Shown here: positions 11,620 to 23,139 of the stretch, piece by piece
Layout of the letters: the number at the start of each line of letters is the position of its first letter
Position numbering within the stretch: position 1 is the stretch's first letter
Assembly (NCBI GenBank): GCA_032209605.1
Contig: JASFXZ010000003.1
Span: 9,922,807-9,986,806, forward strand
Source of the DNA: Mactromeris polynyma
Taxonomy: Eukaryota > Mollusca > Bivalvia > Venerida > Mactridae
Length of the DNA stretch: 64,000 bases
Reading direction: 5' to 3'
Made by a program: the position numbers and the translations under genes
The notes under the pieces: model-generated
The model's database searches: none
What the model was told of the DNA's origin: nothing
Seen by the model: only the letters and a program-made list of their open reading frames with translations

Positions 11620-11712
11620 TAAAGAATACCTCGGGTGAGAGTCGAACTGGTGCTTAACTTTACAATAATACATCTAAATACCGAACGTTTAACCGACTGA
11701 GTTATAGAGGCA
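11620..11712 (-). repeat. tRNA-like sequence (minus)
   Basis: On the minus strand GCCTCTATAACTCAGTCGG resembles a tRNA A-box region. AGTTCGACTCTCACCCGAGG closes with a B-box and a possible acceptor strand. The spacing between boxes is too long for a standard tRNA without a variable-arm insert, so a decayed SINE head or pseudo-tRNA is more likely. Confidence 0.4.
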
Positions 11713-14089
11713 CACACAGTCTCGTTCTATGTAATTTATTGCTCAGGTACACTGGGCTTCTGAATTGATATTTTTAAGTTCTGAGCGTTACGGAGTATAG
11801 CCACAGAACGTATGTCTTAACCGAACAAAGAAATTGTGTAATATTGGACGAATCACTGGTGCGTAGGGTCACGTGATTCGTGAGTGGTCAAACAGGTTTA
11901 GGCGGGAATCTAGCACGGGGTAGATCAGTTCAGAGTACGACTTCGATAGAGACACACCTATTTTTTATTCAAATTCGAATGTTGGTTCACTTTTAAATGA
12001 TATTGTCAATGTCAATCTATTGATAGTAGACCTATTGAATATAGGCGAGTTGATATTTTGTGATTATATGTGATTTTATACATACCGTTCACTTTGTTGT
12101 GTAGTTAAGAACATACACGTAGATTCGAGATGAACAGTTTTCCAGAGTGTTTTTACATTTCATGCAAATGAAATTTTATCTCTGTTTTTTAACCTGACCA
12201 ATCGTTTCTACGTTAGGCGTTTATTTATACGCACATGGTGCTTATGCGGAAGAAGTTATCTTTCTTTTATGTTTATACATTCAATGTCACGTTCCCTAAA
12301 TCATCGTGTCTAAAATGAAAGCACTTTGCAAATATCATAATGATGTACTTTAATTTTTTATGATGATATACATTGTATGTAGTGTGGCTAAAATGAAAGG
12401 ACTAGAAAATTGCATCATGAATTGATTTAATTATGCAATGTCTGTATGATAGTACATGTACATTAATTATGATAAGCATATATGCCAAATGTCAAATAAA
12501 TCTCTATTGCAAGTCTTGCCCATCGCAAAATGGTGTTTGTATTTTGTTCGGAGTTCAGTTAAGACTTACCATTTCACGCTGAGAGATGGCTTGCGTTCTC
12601 CAACATGACAAGAGAAACCCAAAGTCCATGCTGTACAATGGAATATGTGTATTTGTTACACGGATAAAAGGAATTTTATTGCTATGGCTTTTAATTTACA
12701 CGCTTGAATATTCCCTCCATCGAGCCTCTTGTTTCGGACGCATGCAGGAACTGGAGTGTTCAATGTGTAGCTAGCTTCTACGTGACAGTATAAATATGTA
12801 AGAAAGCTGATTCTGCGGATTGCATATATACATTAGATGGCGACATATTTTTACTTTGAAGAATAGATAATATTCATTGCTTACACAATAAAAAGTGCAA
12901 AAAGCCTCGTCTGATAACATATCACTCCAGTACCAGGTAGTTTGTTTTCACCCAGCACTGTCTTCTCCTAAGCTCACATAAACAGCACATACAGTATAGG
13001 TTGCCTCTACGAAACTTCGAAACTTTGAGAAAAGAAACGAGGCAAACTCAGCTGGCTATCGTTACAAATTGAGAGGGAAGATATTTTTGTAACCTTCTTA
13101 CAAGAAGCCCACAGTGCTGCCAGACGAGAAAACGATCATACCAGACGAAGCATAAATACATAAAAAGATTCGTTTTTACAGTTGCTCGGTATATATAGCC
13201 CTTGTCTTCGTTTACAAAACAATCAAGCGGGCTAAAAATGCATAAGTTGTGTGTAAAATAAATCATTCGCTTATTCTTTCTAATTATGACACTCATAATG
13301 TCAAAACATTTAGGAGAGAGGTGTATATTTAAGTGAGCGAGTTACTTTCTTTCGACCACTCTGAATGAGTTACTTCCCGCTGACCACACTTGGTTTTTCC
13401 TATTCTTTATTTATTGATTGGTGTGTTATTTCATGTATAGTCTTGGTTTTTTCCTGTGCGTGGTAAAGTACATTTGTTATACATTAATCAATTAATGGAA
13501 TGATGTATTGTTATATTATAACATAATAGAATCTTACAAAACTTCCTGGTTTAATACATTTAGTATGAGGGTGGTTCTAATGATGATGATTCAAAATCTG
13601 GTGAAGTTATCAATATATCTCCATATTCCATATTAAAAGTAACTTCTTTCTAATATACACCATTTTCGGATTAAATATAATGTATACTATGAGACTTCTC
13701 TGCAAAATAAACTCATCAGCCATATAACAAATAAACTTAATTTCATTTCAGTATACACCTGGTTGTTTGTCTACAAATCATTCGCAGCCAAAAGCACTAG
13801 GATTGCACCTAATCTTGTGATTCGATAAAATAATATCATCTGTGTTGTATATAATTCTACTGACACTCTCTTCAAATCTTTCAAACTTTTATTTGATGTG
13901 ATTTTACTGTAAAACTATTGTAATATTTTAATTAATTGACTACATTTTGTCTGTTGTTATAGTTACACAACTCCCATGGGGATTTAGCTTAGAGAAAAAT
14001 GGAAATAATTGTTGTTATCAGCAAAATGTGACCTTGTGTTCTGGCATTAATACGTCATGAACGCTGACACTGATTCAGTTTTGAAAGTA

Positions 14090-14840
14090 AATAAATACCA
14101 TTGACCAGAAATCGAACTATATTAACTTATCTGTATTTACTAAATAGAGTTAATACTTAGTTCATTCCGTAATCAATCTTTCATGCTGTCCTATCAGTTA
14201 TACAATTTCGCCAAATGGTTACCCTTACGTCAAAAGATTGTAATAAAGGGAGGTTACTGCAATCAATTGAAAGCAACTTATCACTACAACGATGCATGAG
14301 TTAAGCTCCCCGTTTAAGGTTATCAATTTTGATTAGTTCTTAATTTATACCTACGAGCGGAACAAAACAACAACCAGCTCATAATATCATATATATTAAA
14401 TTTTAATGTAAAACATTGCAAGTGTATGCAACAAATTCTCATAAATATACGTACATGTGTGATAAATTCTTTAGTCCCAAATTTTACCACCATTTTTTTC
14501 TCAGAAACATTTAATTTAATGGCTAAAATCCCCTGTCAGATATATAGATATATGCCCCTTTACAAAACTATCAAACAGTAAATATTGATAGTGTCACAGC
14601 TGTTCACATTGGTGATAAAATAACAACAATACTTTATTATGTAATATCAAATCGATGATTAGGCCATCCTTGAAAATCGTTTGTTTAATGAATCCAGACC
14701 GACTGATAAAAAATGGCCCCGAATAAAGTTTTGGGCTGTTCTATGAAGGTATTTTTGTCTAAAATTCGCAAAACCAATCTAGACATCTAAATTTGTGGGC
14801 AGGTGTATCGCATACAAACATCCATGTCCATTGATTGCAT
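14090..14840. repeat. Duplicated 3' flank of TLR unit 2
   Basis: It aligns with the TLR1 flank (about 590-683 plus 2079-2637) and the TLR3 flank (about 28620-29578). Shared phrases are CATGCTGTCCTATCA, TTACTGCAATCAATTGAAA, ACAACAACCAGCTCAT and a GGGCAGGTGTATCGCATAC segment near 14800. It has no transposon at the position equivalent to 684-2076. Confidence 0.7.
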
Positions 14841-14844
14841 ATCG

Positions 14845-16932
14845 TTAGGTGGATTTAGTAATAAGTGGCGATGTTTCGGTGATTCCTTGGTTTATAATGA
14901 CAGGTAAATTAACTAGAAGTCTGGCAAAAAAATGTTTGTCCTTATATTTAATAAAAACATGAGTGTCCATGTAGCTTTTTAACTCTGGATTAATTAAAGT
15001 CTTGTCCAGTTCTTCTAGAACGACTAAAATCAGATTGATATCCCTGTCTCTCAAGAACCTCGTATGGGCCTCTCTGAACTCCATATCGCACCAAGAACTT
15101 CTTAAGAAATTGTTTGAAACGATAAGCAATGTTGTATGGCTTGATTTGATCGCGTGCAGAATATTTTCCGTGATAGTTTTTCCCAATGGAAAATCCCTTT
15201 CTCCCAAGCACACTTTATATGGTGGGGAGTGCTTCTCCAGCGACTCCACGATTTTGATGACGTCATCGTCGTCTTCGCAAGAATGTGGCACAAAGATATC
15301 ATACGTAAACTCATTTGTTGTTCGTTTTCGACAACAATATTTACAAACGTCGAAATTTGATATCAGCCATATCTGAGCATGAATCTTATAGTGATTCACT
15401 GTAACCGAAACTAAAATAAGAAAAACGACGCTCCCTGTTACTATAGCGACGATGACGTAGACAGAAAGTTGGGTCGTACATACGAACTCCGAATCTGGTA
15501 CATCCACTATGGCGACTCCTCGACCTGGGCCAGTCGCACAAAAGGTCTTGTCTTCATGGGCGACAGTTTTATTGCTCATTAGCAACCAATGTTTCATCCA
15601 AAAAGTATGACAATCACAGACAAAGGGGTTTCCATACAAGGTCAAAATTTGCACATCGCTGAAGTTCAACTTTTCGAATGACTTTGGTATATAGGCAAGC
15701 TTGTTGTCGTGTAAATATATATTAGAAATTCTCTCCAATTGCGGCTTAATGGCGGAATCTATGACCGAAAGTCCACAGCCCGATACGTCGAGTGTCGTGA
15801 CATTGCTCATATACTCTCTGGGGGACAAGCTCTCTAAATTGTCTGTATTCATGTCAATAGATAGTTCAGTTGCTTTCGGACAGTACAGTGGTAACTCAAT
15901 CTTGTCGTAGTTCTGACTACAGTGCACGGTAATTAAGTCCATGTTAATTGTCAAAATACATATGCAGCCAGAAGGACATTGCTCAGCTACCGTACAATTG
16001 AAATCATTTAAATTCACTTCTCTAATCAATTTTCCGTTCAGGCTCTGCGGATGTCCGCATGTTATCGAAAACACCGGGTTATCAGGGTCCATTGAATGAA
16101 ATCTTCGTAGCACCTTTCCTAGCTCATATAAACTGCAATCACAGATAAATGGATTAAACCGCAGATCGAATCCAGAGTTCCACAAGTTGAATAATGTTAA
16201 AATGTTTGTCACGTTGAAAATCTTAAACAAATAATTTGTATTTATAGTAGTAAAATTATTATGAACAAATACAACTAATAGACTCATGTTTTTGGATACA
16301 TCGTTAATGGTAATGTTATACGAATTCGTAAACAAATTGATATTGTTCCATGAAGCATTGACTGTCAGACTCATACTCTTGTGCAATTTCACTCGTGCGA
16401 TCAGGCTTGTATCAAACACTGTTAATTTGTTATACCCAACATGAATATAACGTAATTGATCCATTTTTTCACTAAATGTGTCATTTTCAATTATAGTCAA
16501 TGAATTATTCATTATGTAAAAATCTCTGACACTTCTTAAACAGTCTATACGTCCTCTTTTAAGAACGGTTATATTATTCAGATCCAAATTTACTGTGACT
16601 AACTTTGCACAAATCTTAGAGTCCAATTTACTGAAATTGGCTTCTGATATCCTATTTTCGGACAAGTCTAAATGTTTAAGGTTTTTCAATATGTTTATAT
16701 AACTAGGAATTTCCTCCAACTTACTTCCAGTGTAATACAGCTGTGTTGCATTTGCGTATTGTTTCATACAATTCTTAGCTTCCTCTGGTATCGGATTGGT
16801 AATTCTTAAAACGTCGGCTGTATATTTGCACATTGTTTTCTTATAGTCAGGAAAAACACCGGAATACTCACATGACCTTAAAAAAAACAACGTCACCACA
16901 AAACACCAATAGTATTTACATACTGTCGACAT
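14845..16932 (-). CDS. Toll-like receptor 2 of the cluster, single exon
   Basis: An intact 695-residue receptor with the same layout as the gene at 2638-4728. It has a signal peptide (about 1-27), an LRR block, a first cysteine cap (about 260-315) and an LRRNT cap (CPSGCIC near 320). LRRs, a second cap (NPFVCDCHTFW...), a membrane span (about 489-512) and TIR (about 542-677) follow. The TIR has YDIFVPHS, CLGERDFPLGKTITENI and FFARLLVNLP. The BB-loop proline is displaced as in its paralogues. The acidic run CEDDDDVIK differs from TLR1 (CEDDEYVTK). Differences among paralogues cluster in the ectodomain while the TIR is nearly constant, which fits diversification of ligand binding with conserved signalling; this is inferred by eye. 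The start codon aligns with TLR1. Confidence 0.95.
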   Translation of the reverse strand: MSTVCKYYWCFVVTLFFLRSCEYSGVFPDYKKTMCKYTADVLRITNPIPEEAKNCMKQYANATQLYYTGSKLEEIPSYINILKNLKHLDLSENRISEANFSKLDSKICAKLVTVNLDLNNITVLKRGRIDCLRSVRDFYIMNNSLTIIENDTFSEKMDQLRYIHVGYNKLTVFDTSLIARVKLHKSMSLTVNASWNNINLFTNSYNITINDVSKNMSLLVVFVHNNFTTINTNYLFKIFNVTNILTLFNLWNSGFDLRFNPFICDCSLYELGKVLRRFHSMDPDNPVFSITCGHPQSLNGKLIREVNLNDFNCTVAEQCPSGCICILTINMDLITVHCSQNYDKIELPLYCPKATELSIDMNTDNLESLSPREYMSNVTTLDVSGCGLSVIDSAIKPQLERISNIYLHDNKLAYIPKSFEKLNFSDVQILTLYGNPFVCDCHTFWMKHWLLMSNKTVAHEDKTFCATGPGRGVAIVDVPDSEFVCTTQLSVYVIVAIVTGSVVFLILVSVTVNHYKIHAQIWLISNFDVCKYCCRKRTTNEFTYDIFVPHSCEDDDDVIKIVESLEKHSPPYKVCLGERDFPLGKTITENILHAIKSSHTTLLIVSNNFLRSSWCDMEFREAHTRFLRDRDINLILVVLEELDKTLINPELKSYMDTHVFIKYKDKHFFARLLVNLPVIINQGITETSPLITKST

Positions 16933-16995
16933 CGTAGTGTTTAGTTCAATAATGTCGTCAAAATGTAGATCCTTTGGAATGAATTGAGTATGGAA

Positions 16996-17006
16996 CTAAT
17001 ATATTT
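16996..17006 (-). promoter_or_regulatory. TATA-like element upstream of TLR2
   Basis: On the minus strand the sequence is AAATATATTAG, about 65-75 bases before the start codon and aligned with the TLR1 element at 4805-4816. The surrounding CAGTCG and CAATTCATTCC are also shared between the two upstream regions. Confidence 0.25.
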
Positions 17007-17129
17007 GGCCTTTCGACTGTCTGTGACACAAAACGTCATCCATAGCTACAATAGAAGACAAATTGCATTGACATTTTGTACAAAGGTAAAGAAAGAATTC
17101 GATCATATATCAGCATTCGACAGTACGAG

Positions 17130-17204
17130 GGAAACCGACCGGTAAGCTCAAACGATGTACCACTCGACCGCCAAATTTTAAGGTCGAATATTCGAGTCCT
17201 GGGT
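17130..17204 (+). repeat. Decayed tRNA-like sequence upstream of TLR2
   Basis: GGTAAGCTCAAACGATGTACC and AAGGTCGAATATTCGAGTCC are eroded versions of the boxes seen at 31843-31920. The sequence after it (AAGGTTATGATTTGTTGTGC) recurs near 56.07 kb. Confidence 0.5.
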
Positions 17205-17940
17205 GAATTTGAAGGTTATGATTTGTTGTGCAACATAAAAAGTACCGTGATGTTACGATAGCTTGTCACTCCAGATCCAAAATGGATTTCAGTAAGGTAA
17301 CGTACCCTTTATCGAAATATTAACCAATCCGCGTCAAGATTACAAACGTTGTTCGGTTCAAGAGATATTGCCTTGGTGGTTAATGTCAGATTTGTTTTGT
17401 TTGCACAACACTGATATGCAAATAGCAAAACCGTTTTAGTACGGCTTTTCCGAAAAATACTCTATTACTTTGTTTAGAAAAGATTTTATGCACGATAATG
17501 TCCATAATCTTAACTCAACACCACCAGTTAAAGGTGTAACATAAAACTGAAATAAATACGCGCAATAGAATGCCCACATCACGTATCTAGAAGATTATTG
17601 ATAAATACTGTGTATGTTTATACCAGATGTTACTTCATTTGTTTCATATACATTGGAGGGCAACATATTATAGCAGTTACTTTGCAGAAAAGACAACATT
17701 GGTTACACAATAAAAAGTAACCATGCATTGTTAATTACTTGTAAGCGTATGCGTTATCCTGTCTTCAGCATTCCGACTGCAAAATGAGTAGTGCTTTGTT
17801 CCTGGTGATTCCTTTTTCTACATAAATACACATATTCCGAACGAAAGAAAGTTGCTATATATGTGGAAGAAATGTTATAAACGTCACATTAATCATGCTA
17901 CTGACATATTAGCAAAAGAAACAGTACAACGCATATCAAA

Positions 17941-18104
17941 TTACGAGGGATGTTCGAAAAGTTTCGGTAAAAATGCCATGTCTCCTTTGATAATACAGAA
18001 TAACGCATATCAAATTACGAGAGGTGTTCGAAAAGTTTCGTGTATTTCAAATAACGGAGATATGACACTTTTCACGAAACTTTTCGAACACCCCTCGTAC
18101 AAGT
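17941..18104. mobile_element. Mariner-type MITE with partial internal duplication
   Basis: The pair TACGAGAGGTGTTCGAAAAG (from 18018) and its complement CTTTTCGAACACCCCTCGTA (ending 18104) form terminal inverted repeats around an 85-bp core. A second left end (TACGAGGGATGTTCGAAAAG) lies at 17941, so the left part is duplicated. ACGAGGGGTGTTC-type ends are typical of mariner-like elements. Confidence 0.7.
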
Positions 18105-19015
18105 ACTTGACAATGCATGGTGATTTCAAGTATACAATAAGGAAAATATAAAGATAAGTGTATGTGTACAAGTTTCAAGTAGACCCAAGTAGACATCAAT
18201 GTGAGAATTAGAACAAAGCATTTCCCATAATTAACAACACATGAAGTAATTTGATGGCTAACGGATGTCATAAACTGATATTAAGAACTCATAAACAACG
18301 CTTCAATAATGTTTATTGTAATTAAAAGTTGTAAATTCAAAGGTCATCAAGTTTAATGTAACTTTGGCAGCGATCATTTTCCATACAATAACTTTTGAAA
18401 TATCGAATGATGGGTGTTTAAATATTTGAACACTATTGTACATATTGTTCAATAGCAAAACAACGGCATTTCACAATACTATTTACATAATTAGGCACTA
18501 TTTCAAAATGTAAACCACATGATCAGTTACATGCATGCATACCCGTTAAAGGTAGATATTCTTATTTTTCATCGAAATATGCCAAAAAATGATATTTAGA
18601 AAATGGCATGATGAAGATGTATCGGGCTCATCTGAACCAAAATATTTTTAAAGGGCTTCATCCAGTATTGTTGTTACATAGTCTTAAACATTATTTCTAA
18701 GAACCAGTGTCATGTATAACCGTTTAAATCAATTGTGTTCAATCATATTACTAACAGACAAAACTAGTATAAACACCTGCTTGTTAAAACACTGGTCTTG
18801 TTGTGTGTTTTTTATGATAATAGAAACGTCTTTTTTCGACAAATACAGAGAACTTCATTAAAAATGTATTCTGAGATAATACATATTTATTGAAGTTTTA
18901 CATAGATAAAGTACATTTTTCATGTTTGTTAAGGTAAACAAATGAATAATAAAGCGAGCAAAATATACATTTAGAACTTTTATACAGACGTACTCAGAAA
19001 CATTGTTCGTATTTT

Positions 19016-19245
19016 TAGCGGGAGGTCGAAGGTTTGAATCCCGGCAGGGGTCCGTTCTGATATGGCCGGTTGGTGAGCCGCCAGCTAGTTAAATAATGGT
19101 TACCGTGTGCCTACCTGTCTGGTGCCTGGCATTAAAAGGATATGAATCGGGAAGTGAATGTGCTCAGAAAGTACAAAATAAGTCAAATTGGCTGGCCCTT
19201 TAAATAGGGGTGACACTATAATAAATAAACACTTTACTTTTACTT
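19016..19245 (+). repeat. tRNA-derived SINE, family 1 (5' truncated)
   Basis: It begins within the tRNA-like head just before the B-box (GAAGGTTTGAATCCCGG). It then has the full family body: GGTCCGTTCTGATATGGCCG, AATAATGGTTACCGTGTGCC, GGCCCTTTAAATAGGGGTG and an ATAATAAATAAACAC tail. It matches 46333-46577 throughout. Confidence 0.8.
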
Positions 19246-19889
19246 TACTTGCAGTGTTGTAGAGTATCTGAAGGGAGGCTATCACCATCGATTTTCTTAT
19301 ATGTATGACTAAGGATATTTTTTTCAAAAAGAAAGACTATGTACCTTTAACACAACGATCCATTTTATTGATTATAAGATTTACGTGCACTTGTCGGTAT
19401 ATTTAGTACATGACTTAATACATCAAATCGGAATAGTGTTGAATTCTTTGGTAGATTATACGATCGAAATTAAACACGGAAATAAATGGGTGATTATATT
19501 TTCTTAATTTTTCACTAATTACGAAATATCATTATGATATACTGAAAACGCTTTCTTTGCACTTTTTTATGCTGAATACTTTAATGCTTAGCTTGAATTT
19601 GTGCTGCAAAATGGTTTTAAAAAACCAGTAGTCATTTTTATTTTTCTGTAGCTTATACATTATAGGCTCATATTGTCATATTGTAAGATGAATAAACTGT
19701 GGTTATCGGATTAAAAATCGGATTCGTATCAGGGTATATCAATGGGAATCAAAGGAAGAGGTATTGGCAGTTTGTAAATGAATGAAATTTTAATGAATAC
19801 ATGTACATGCAAAAGTATTTAATCCTTTTAACTGAATTCCATCTATTATATAGTATTGGATATACGAGTTAAATGAAATGATTAGGAGG

Positions 19890-19968
19890 CACAGTGGTAG
19901 GAGGCACAGTGATTTTGGGATAGAGCGCCTGACTCCTGATCCCAAGGTCGTGAGTTCGAACCCCGCGA
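19890..19968 (+). repeat. tRNA-like sequence, family 5
   Basis: GGGATAGAGCGCCTGACTCC followed by GTGAGTTCGAACCCCGCG gives A- and B-boxes. The same motif, read on the opposite strand, lies at 46107-46190. It is probably a SINE head. Confidence 0.5.
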
Positions 19969-20795
19969 TGTCTTTGTACGTATGAAAGCCAGATTTATGG
20001 CCAAGAACGATGTTTACAGTTGGTTATTTATGGATTGCTAACTGCCTTAACAGTTTGATCAGTATCTACTTTATTTCAACGGTTATAAATATTTACTGTA
20101 ATGTATGTGGTGTTTGTTTTGTGAGTTGCTTATAAACCTGTGATGTTTTCGAAGAACAATTTAAATATAAAATACGCATGTATAACCAAATTATCCTTTA
20201 CACAAAAATCATTGTGTAGGCAAGTAAAACATTAACAAACGGTAGAACCAGTTGATCAATCAATCTCTGTCTGTGCAAGATGAGGATTTTCATCATAATT
20301 TAGTAAATAACTGGGAGTTTTCAAAATTACATCGTTCCTTAAAGTTTTTAACAAATGTGTAGTGAGATAAGTTATTGAGTTTTAAAAGGGCAAGTGTAGA
20401 TGAATTTCTAGGTCAGCAAAGATAGTGTGTAACAAATATAAACTACCAATGACCTTTCAGCCGAATCTATTATAAATGTATTTGTAAACAAATCAGAAAT
20501 ATAAAATCGATGAATTTAAACCCTGAACCGTCAATACACTGTAAACATTTATGTTTAAGTAAACACGATGTTTTACCTTTTCGATAAAAAGAGGACCTCT
20601 CAAGAGAGAAGACCGTATAGTATTAACTAAACATTACTCATACCCTTGTGTGAAGAACATGTTCTATACATGTTCTTGAATAATAAAGAACATCAGTTAA
20701 CCCAAGTGAACTTTAACTATGTACATACAACAAACTACGGGTAAATGCATTTCGTTTATCATTAAATTCACATTCCGTAGTGTGTTTTTTTCCAG

Positions 20796-20959
20796 AGGAC
20801 AGTAAATGGGCAGACAACTGCGTATCACCTGGAGAGTCCTGTCAAAGAACAACGTCCGGTCATGCAAGGAAAAAGAAAACAGCATTGTATATTGGACAGC
20901 CAGGAAATATATTTTGTCGAGGGGCGAGGTTTGATGGAGTTTCAAAGCTTCAAATACAT
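20796..20959 (+). CDS. Internal exon of an unrecognised cysteine-containing gene
   Basis: A good acceptor (GTTTTTTTCCAG) and donor (CAT|GTAAGT) bound a 164-base exon that is open in one phase. It encodes about 54 residues beginning EDSKWADNCVSPGESC and ending RFDGVSKLQIH. Three cysteines and a basic HARKKK segment are visible. The donor is phase 0, matching the exon at 22057-22305. The protein looks extracellular because of its cysteine spacing, but I do not recognise the family. Upstream exons were not found. Confidence 0.45.
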
Positions 20960-21239
20960 GTAAGTCAGACATTAACAATATTAAAATATATTGTTTTCTG
21001 CAGTAAATTAGCACTTCGAGTTAGCAAACGTAACTGTGTACTCTGGTAGTATTAATATTTGTAAGGACAGAATGATCATGTGTGTTGCATTTGGTGTTCC
21101 GCAGTGTTTAACATACCGATGACTTGTCCAATTTGGACATTAGAGGGTATTACGCGAAATGATCATATACATAGCATCACTTTAACACACTTCCCCTGAT
21201 ATTTACGAAAGCCTAATGGTGACATTTCAGCTTCAAGAA

Positions 21240-21400
21240 TTCTCAAATTCAAATGAATGAATTGACATGTTCATCTTCATGAATTCACGAATTCAATTTC
21301 ACGAATTCACGATTTCAACTTTATGAATTCCGCGATTTCATCTCCATGAAGTTGAAATCATTTATTCGTGAAGTTGAAATCGTGAAATCGTCTTTCACAT
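21240..21400. repeat. Inverted repeats of GAATTCACGATTTCAAC type
   Basis: Repeated CACGAATTC / CACGATTTCAACTT units (21270-21330) face their complements (GAAGTTGAAATCGTGAAATC) near 21350-21395. A fragment recurs at about 55340. It is probably a foldback element in the intron. Confidence 0.5.
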
Positions 21401-21607
21401 CTAATGTAGATATGGTAATAAAAAAGATTATCACAGAATGTTACGAAACAACATTAAAACAAAGTAGGTGTATACGAGAAAAAATAAGTTAACGATCTGG
21501 TGACTGACACTTGAATGGATAAATAATGTAATGTGTCCGTACTAGAAATAAATGGAATATATTTTCAGGCAACTTTCCTGCTTGTATTTGAACAAGAAAA
21601 GTACCTG

Positions 21608-21878
21608 GGTGGTATTCACGAAACATTTTAAGGTTTCCCATAGCAAAAGAAACTCTTAACTTTAAGGAAAATATTAATTTCATCTTAGGAAAATGGACGC
21701 TACCTCATTTTTTAAGAAATAAAATGCCATGTACATGTATAAGGACATTCTTAAGATAAGACATTTAGTGAATACCACTTAAGTATTTTCTAAATATTTA
21801 AGGAAAATATTTTGGATATTAAGGAAAATATTACTTTTAATGAAAATCTTAACCTTAGGATATTTCGTGAATACCACC
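21608..21878. mobile_element. MITE with GGTGGTATTCACGAAA ends
   Basis: The left terminus GGTGGTATTCACGAAACATT and the right terminus TATTTCGTGAATACCACC are inverted copies about 270 bp apart. Internal TTAAGGAAAATATT repeats add subterminal structure. It lies in the intron between the exons at 20796-20959 and 22057-22305. Confidence 0.75.
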
Positions 21879-22056
21879 GCAGATTCTAATCTTTCGGTCT
21901 CCGATCAAGTGAAAATACTCACTGTCAGTTGTGAATACTGAAGTCGGTTGAATTCTATAATAAGGTACCAGTTACAGCAAATTCGTAGGTACTTTATTTC
22001 ATTGAGTTTTACTTATGGTAAATATCATAAAAGTACTTTGATGTTATATATTTCAG

Positions 22057-22305
22057 CCCCCGCCACCAGGTTGCGTTCCAAATGAAATACAGACAATGCT
22101 GATGAAAAATGAAGGTGAGGTCTGCTTCACACCAGCACATAAAAGACTGAAGGAACCGGGAAAATTTCCTATAAAATCAAATAACAAGATTACTCCCAAT
22201 ATCACAGTGGTGGCGGCCATCCCATTGGCACAAACTCCGTACAATTCGACCAATAACACATCAGAGCAATTACAACATAATGATAGTACAGTTGGTACCA
22301 CGTGA
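22057..22305 (+). CDS. Terminal exon of the unrecognised cysteine-containing gene
   Basis: The acceptor TATATTTCAG is followed in phase 0 by 82 codons and a TGA at 22303-22305. The residues begin PPPPGCVPNEIQTMLMKNEG, then EVCFTPAHKR, then a threonine/asparagine-rich tail with potential N-glycosylation sites (NITV, NSTNNTS). With the 20796 exon this gives paired short cysteine motifs (GESC, GCVP, GEVCF). The gene may encode a secreted or surface protein; the function is unknown. The AT-rich stretch after the stop to about 22730 is probably 3' UTR or intergenic. Confidence 0.5.
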   Translation, partial: PPPPGCVPNEIQTMLMKNEGEVCFTPAHKRLKEPGKFPIKSNNKITPNITVVAAIPLAQTPYNSTNNTSEQLQHNDSTVGTT

Positions 22306-22732
22306 TGTGTATCGTGACCTATAAACGTGTTTTGTTCGAAATGATCCCCTATCAAAATGTTTTGTCTGATTTGACAGCAATTTTATGTCATTTTGCTAGT
22401 ACTTGCTCGTGCCATAACATTACTTCCAATGCGCTGCGTAATTGTGATTATTATATAATCTATAAAAAAGCATTTTCAGATTGGTCTAGGAGTGCATTCG
22501 CAAGTCCGTAATATGCGATATGTAAAATTTGTTTCACTGATATTCACTAGCTTATTGATAGCAACAGGGAATCCTTATAAGATTTCCTTATATAACAGTC
22601 GGTTTCTTACGAATGCTACGGGAATTGCCATAGGCAGTGATTTCTTGTTGTTTTTATTGTATATTGTGTTAGTTGTTATATACATTATGAAATATGGAAA
22701 ACTGATATTAATTGTTCATTTATATTTGTAAA

Positions 22733-22972
22733 GCATGTACCAATGGAATGTTAAAATATGACCTTCACCTCCTCATTCTTGCATGTACCAATGGAATGTT
22801 AAAATATGACCTTCACCTCCTCATTCTTGCATGTACCAATGTAATGTTAAAATATGACCTTCACCTCCTCATTCTTGCATGTACCTATGTAATGTTAAAA
22901 TATGACCTTCACCTCCTCATTCTTGCATGTACCTATGTAATGTTAAAATATGACCTTCACCTCCTCATTCTT
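22733..22972 (+). repeat. 48-bp tandem repeat, 5 copies
   Basis: Units start GCATGTACCAATGGAATG at 22733, 22781, 22829, 22877 and 22925, with only point differences. Because 48 is a multiple of three, a repetitive open frame runs through, but nothing indicates that it is a protein. Confidence 0.95.
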
Positions 22973-23139
22973 GCATTCGTTACGCTTCAGTGGTTCGTTA
23001 TTCTCAGCATTTGTGCAGATCGTTAGTAAAAGAAAAGATTGAAATTTAATAGATAAAGGATTCAAAACAGTTTCAACCACAACAAGTAACAATGTCATAC
23101 AGAAAGACATAGTGACCCTCATAAAACTTTGAGAAGTAT

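Larger units (their letters stand above)
9386..14089. other. Intergenic between TLR units 1 and 2
   Basis: No exon can be supported. The stretch holds two tRNA-derived repeats (10110-10285 and 11620-11712). A segment at about 12815-12910 resembles 17635-17730 upstream of TLR2; both contain CATATATACATT-like sequence, and ACACAATAAAAAGT closes each. The longest open frame, 97 codons on the minus strand at 11317-11610, has no recognisable domain. Confidence 0.5.
17205..20795. other. Intergenic between TLR2 and the spliced exons
   Basis: It contains a mariner-type MITE (17941-18104), a truncated SINE (19016-19245) and a tRNA-like repeat (19890-19968). The rest is AT-rich, with no supportable coding exon before the acceptor at 20795. 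Confidence 0.5.
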
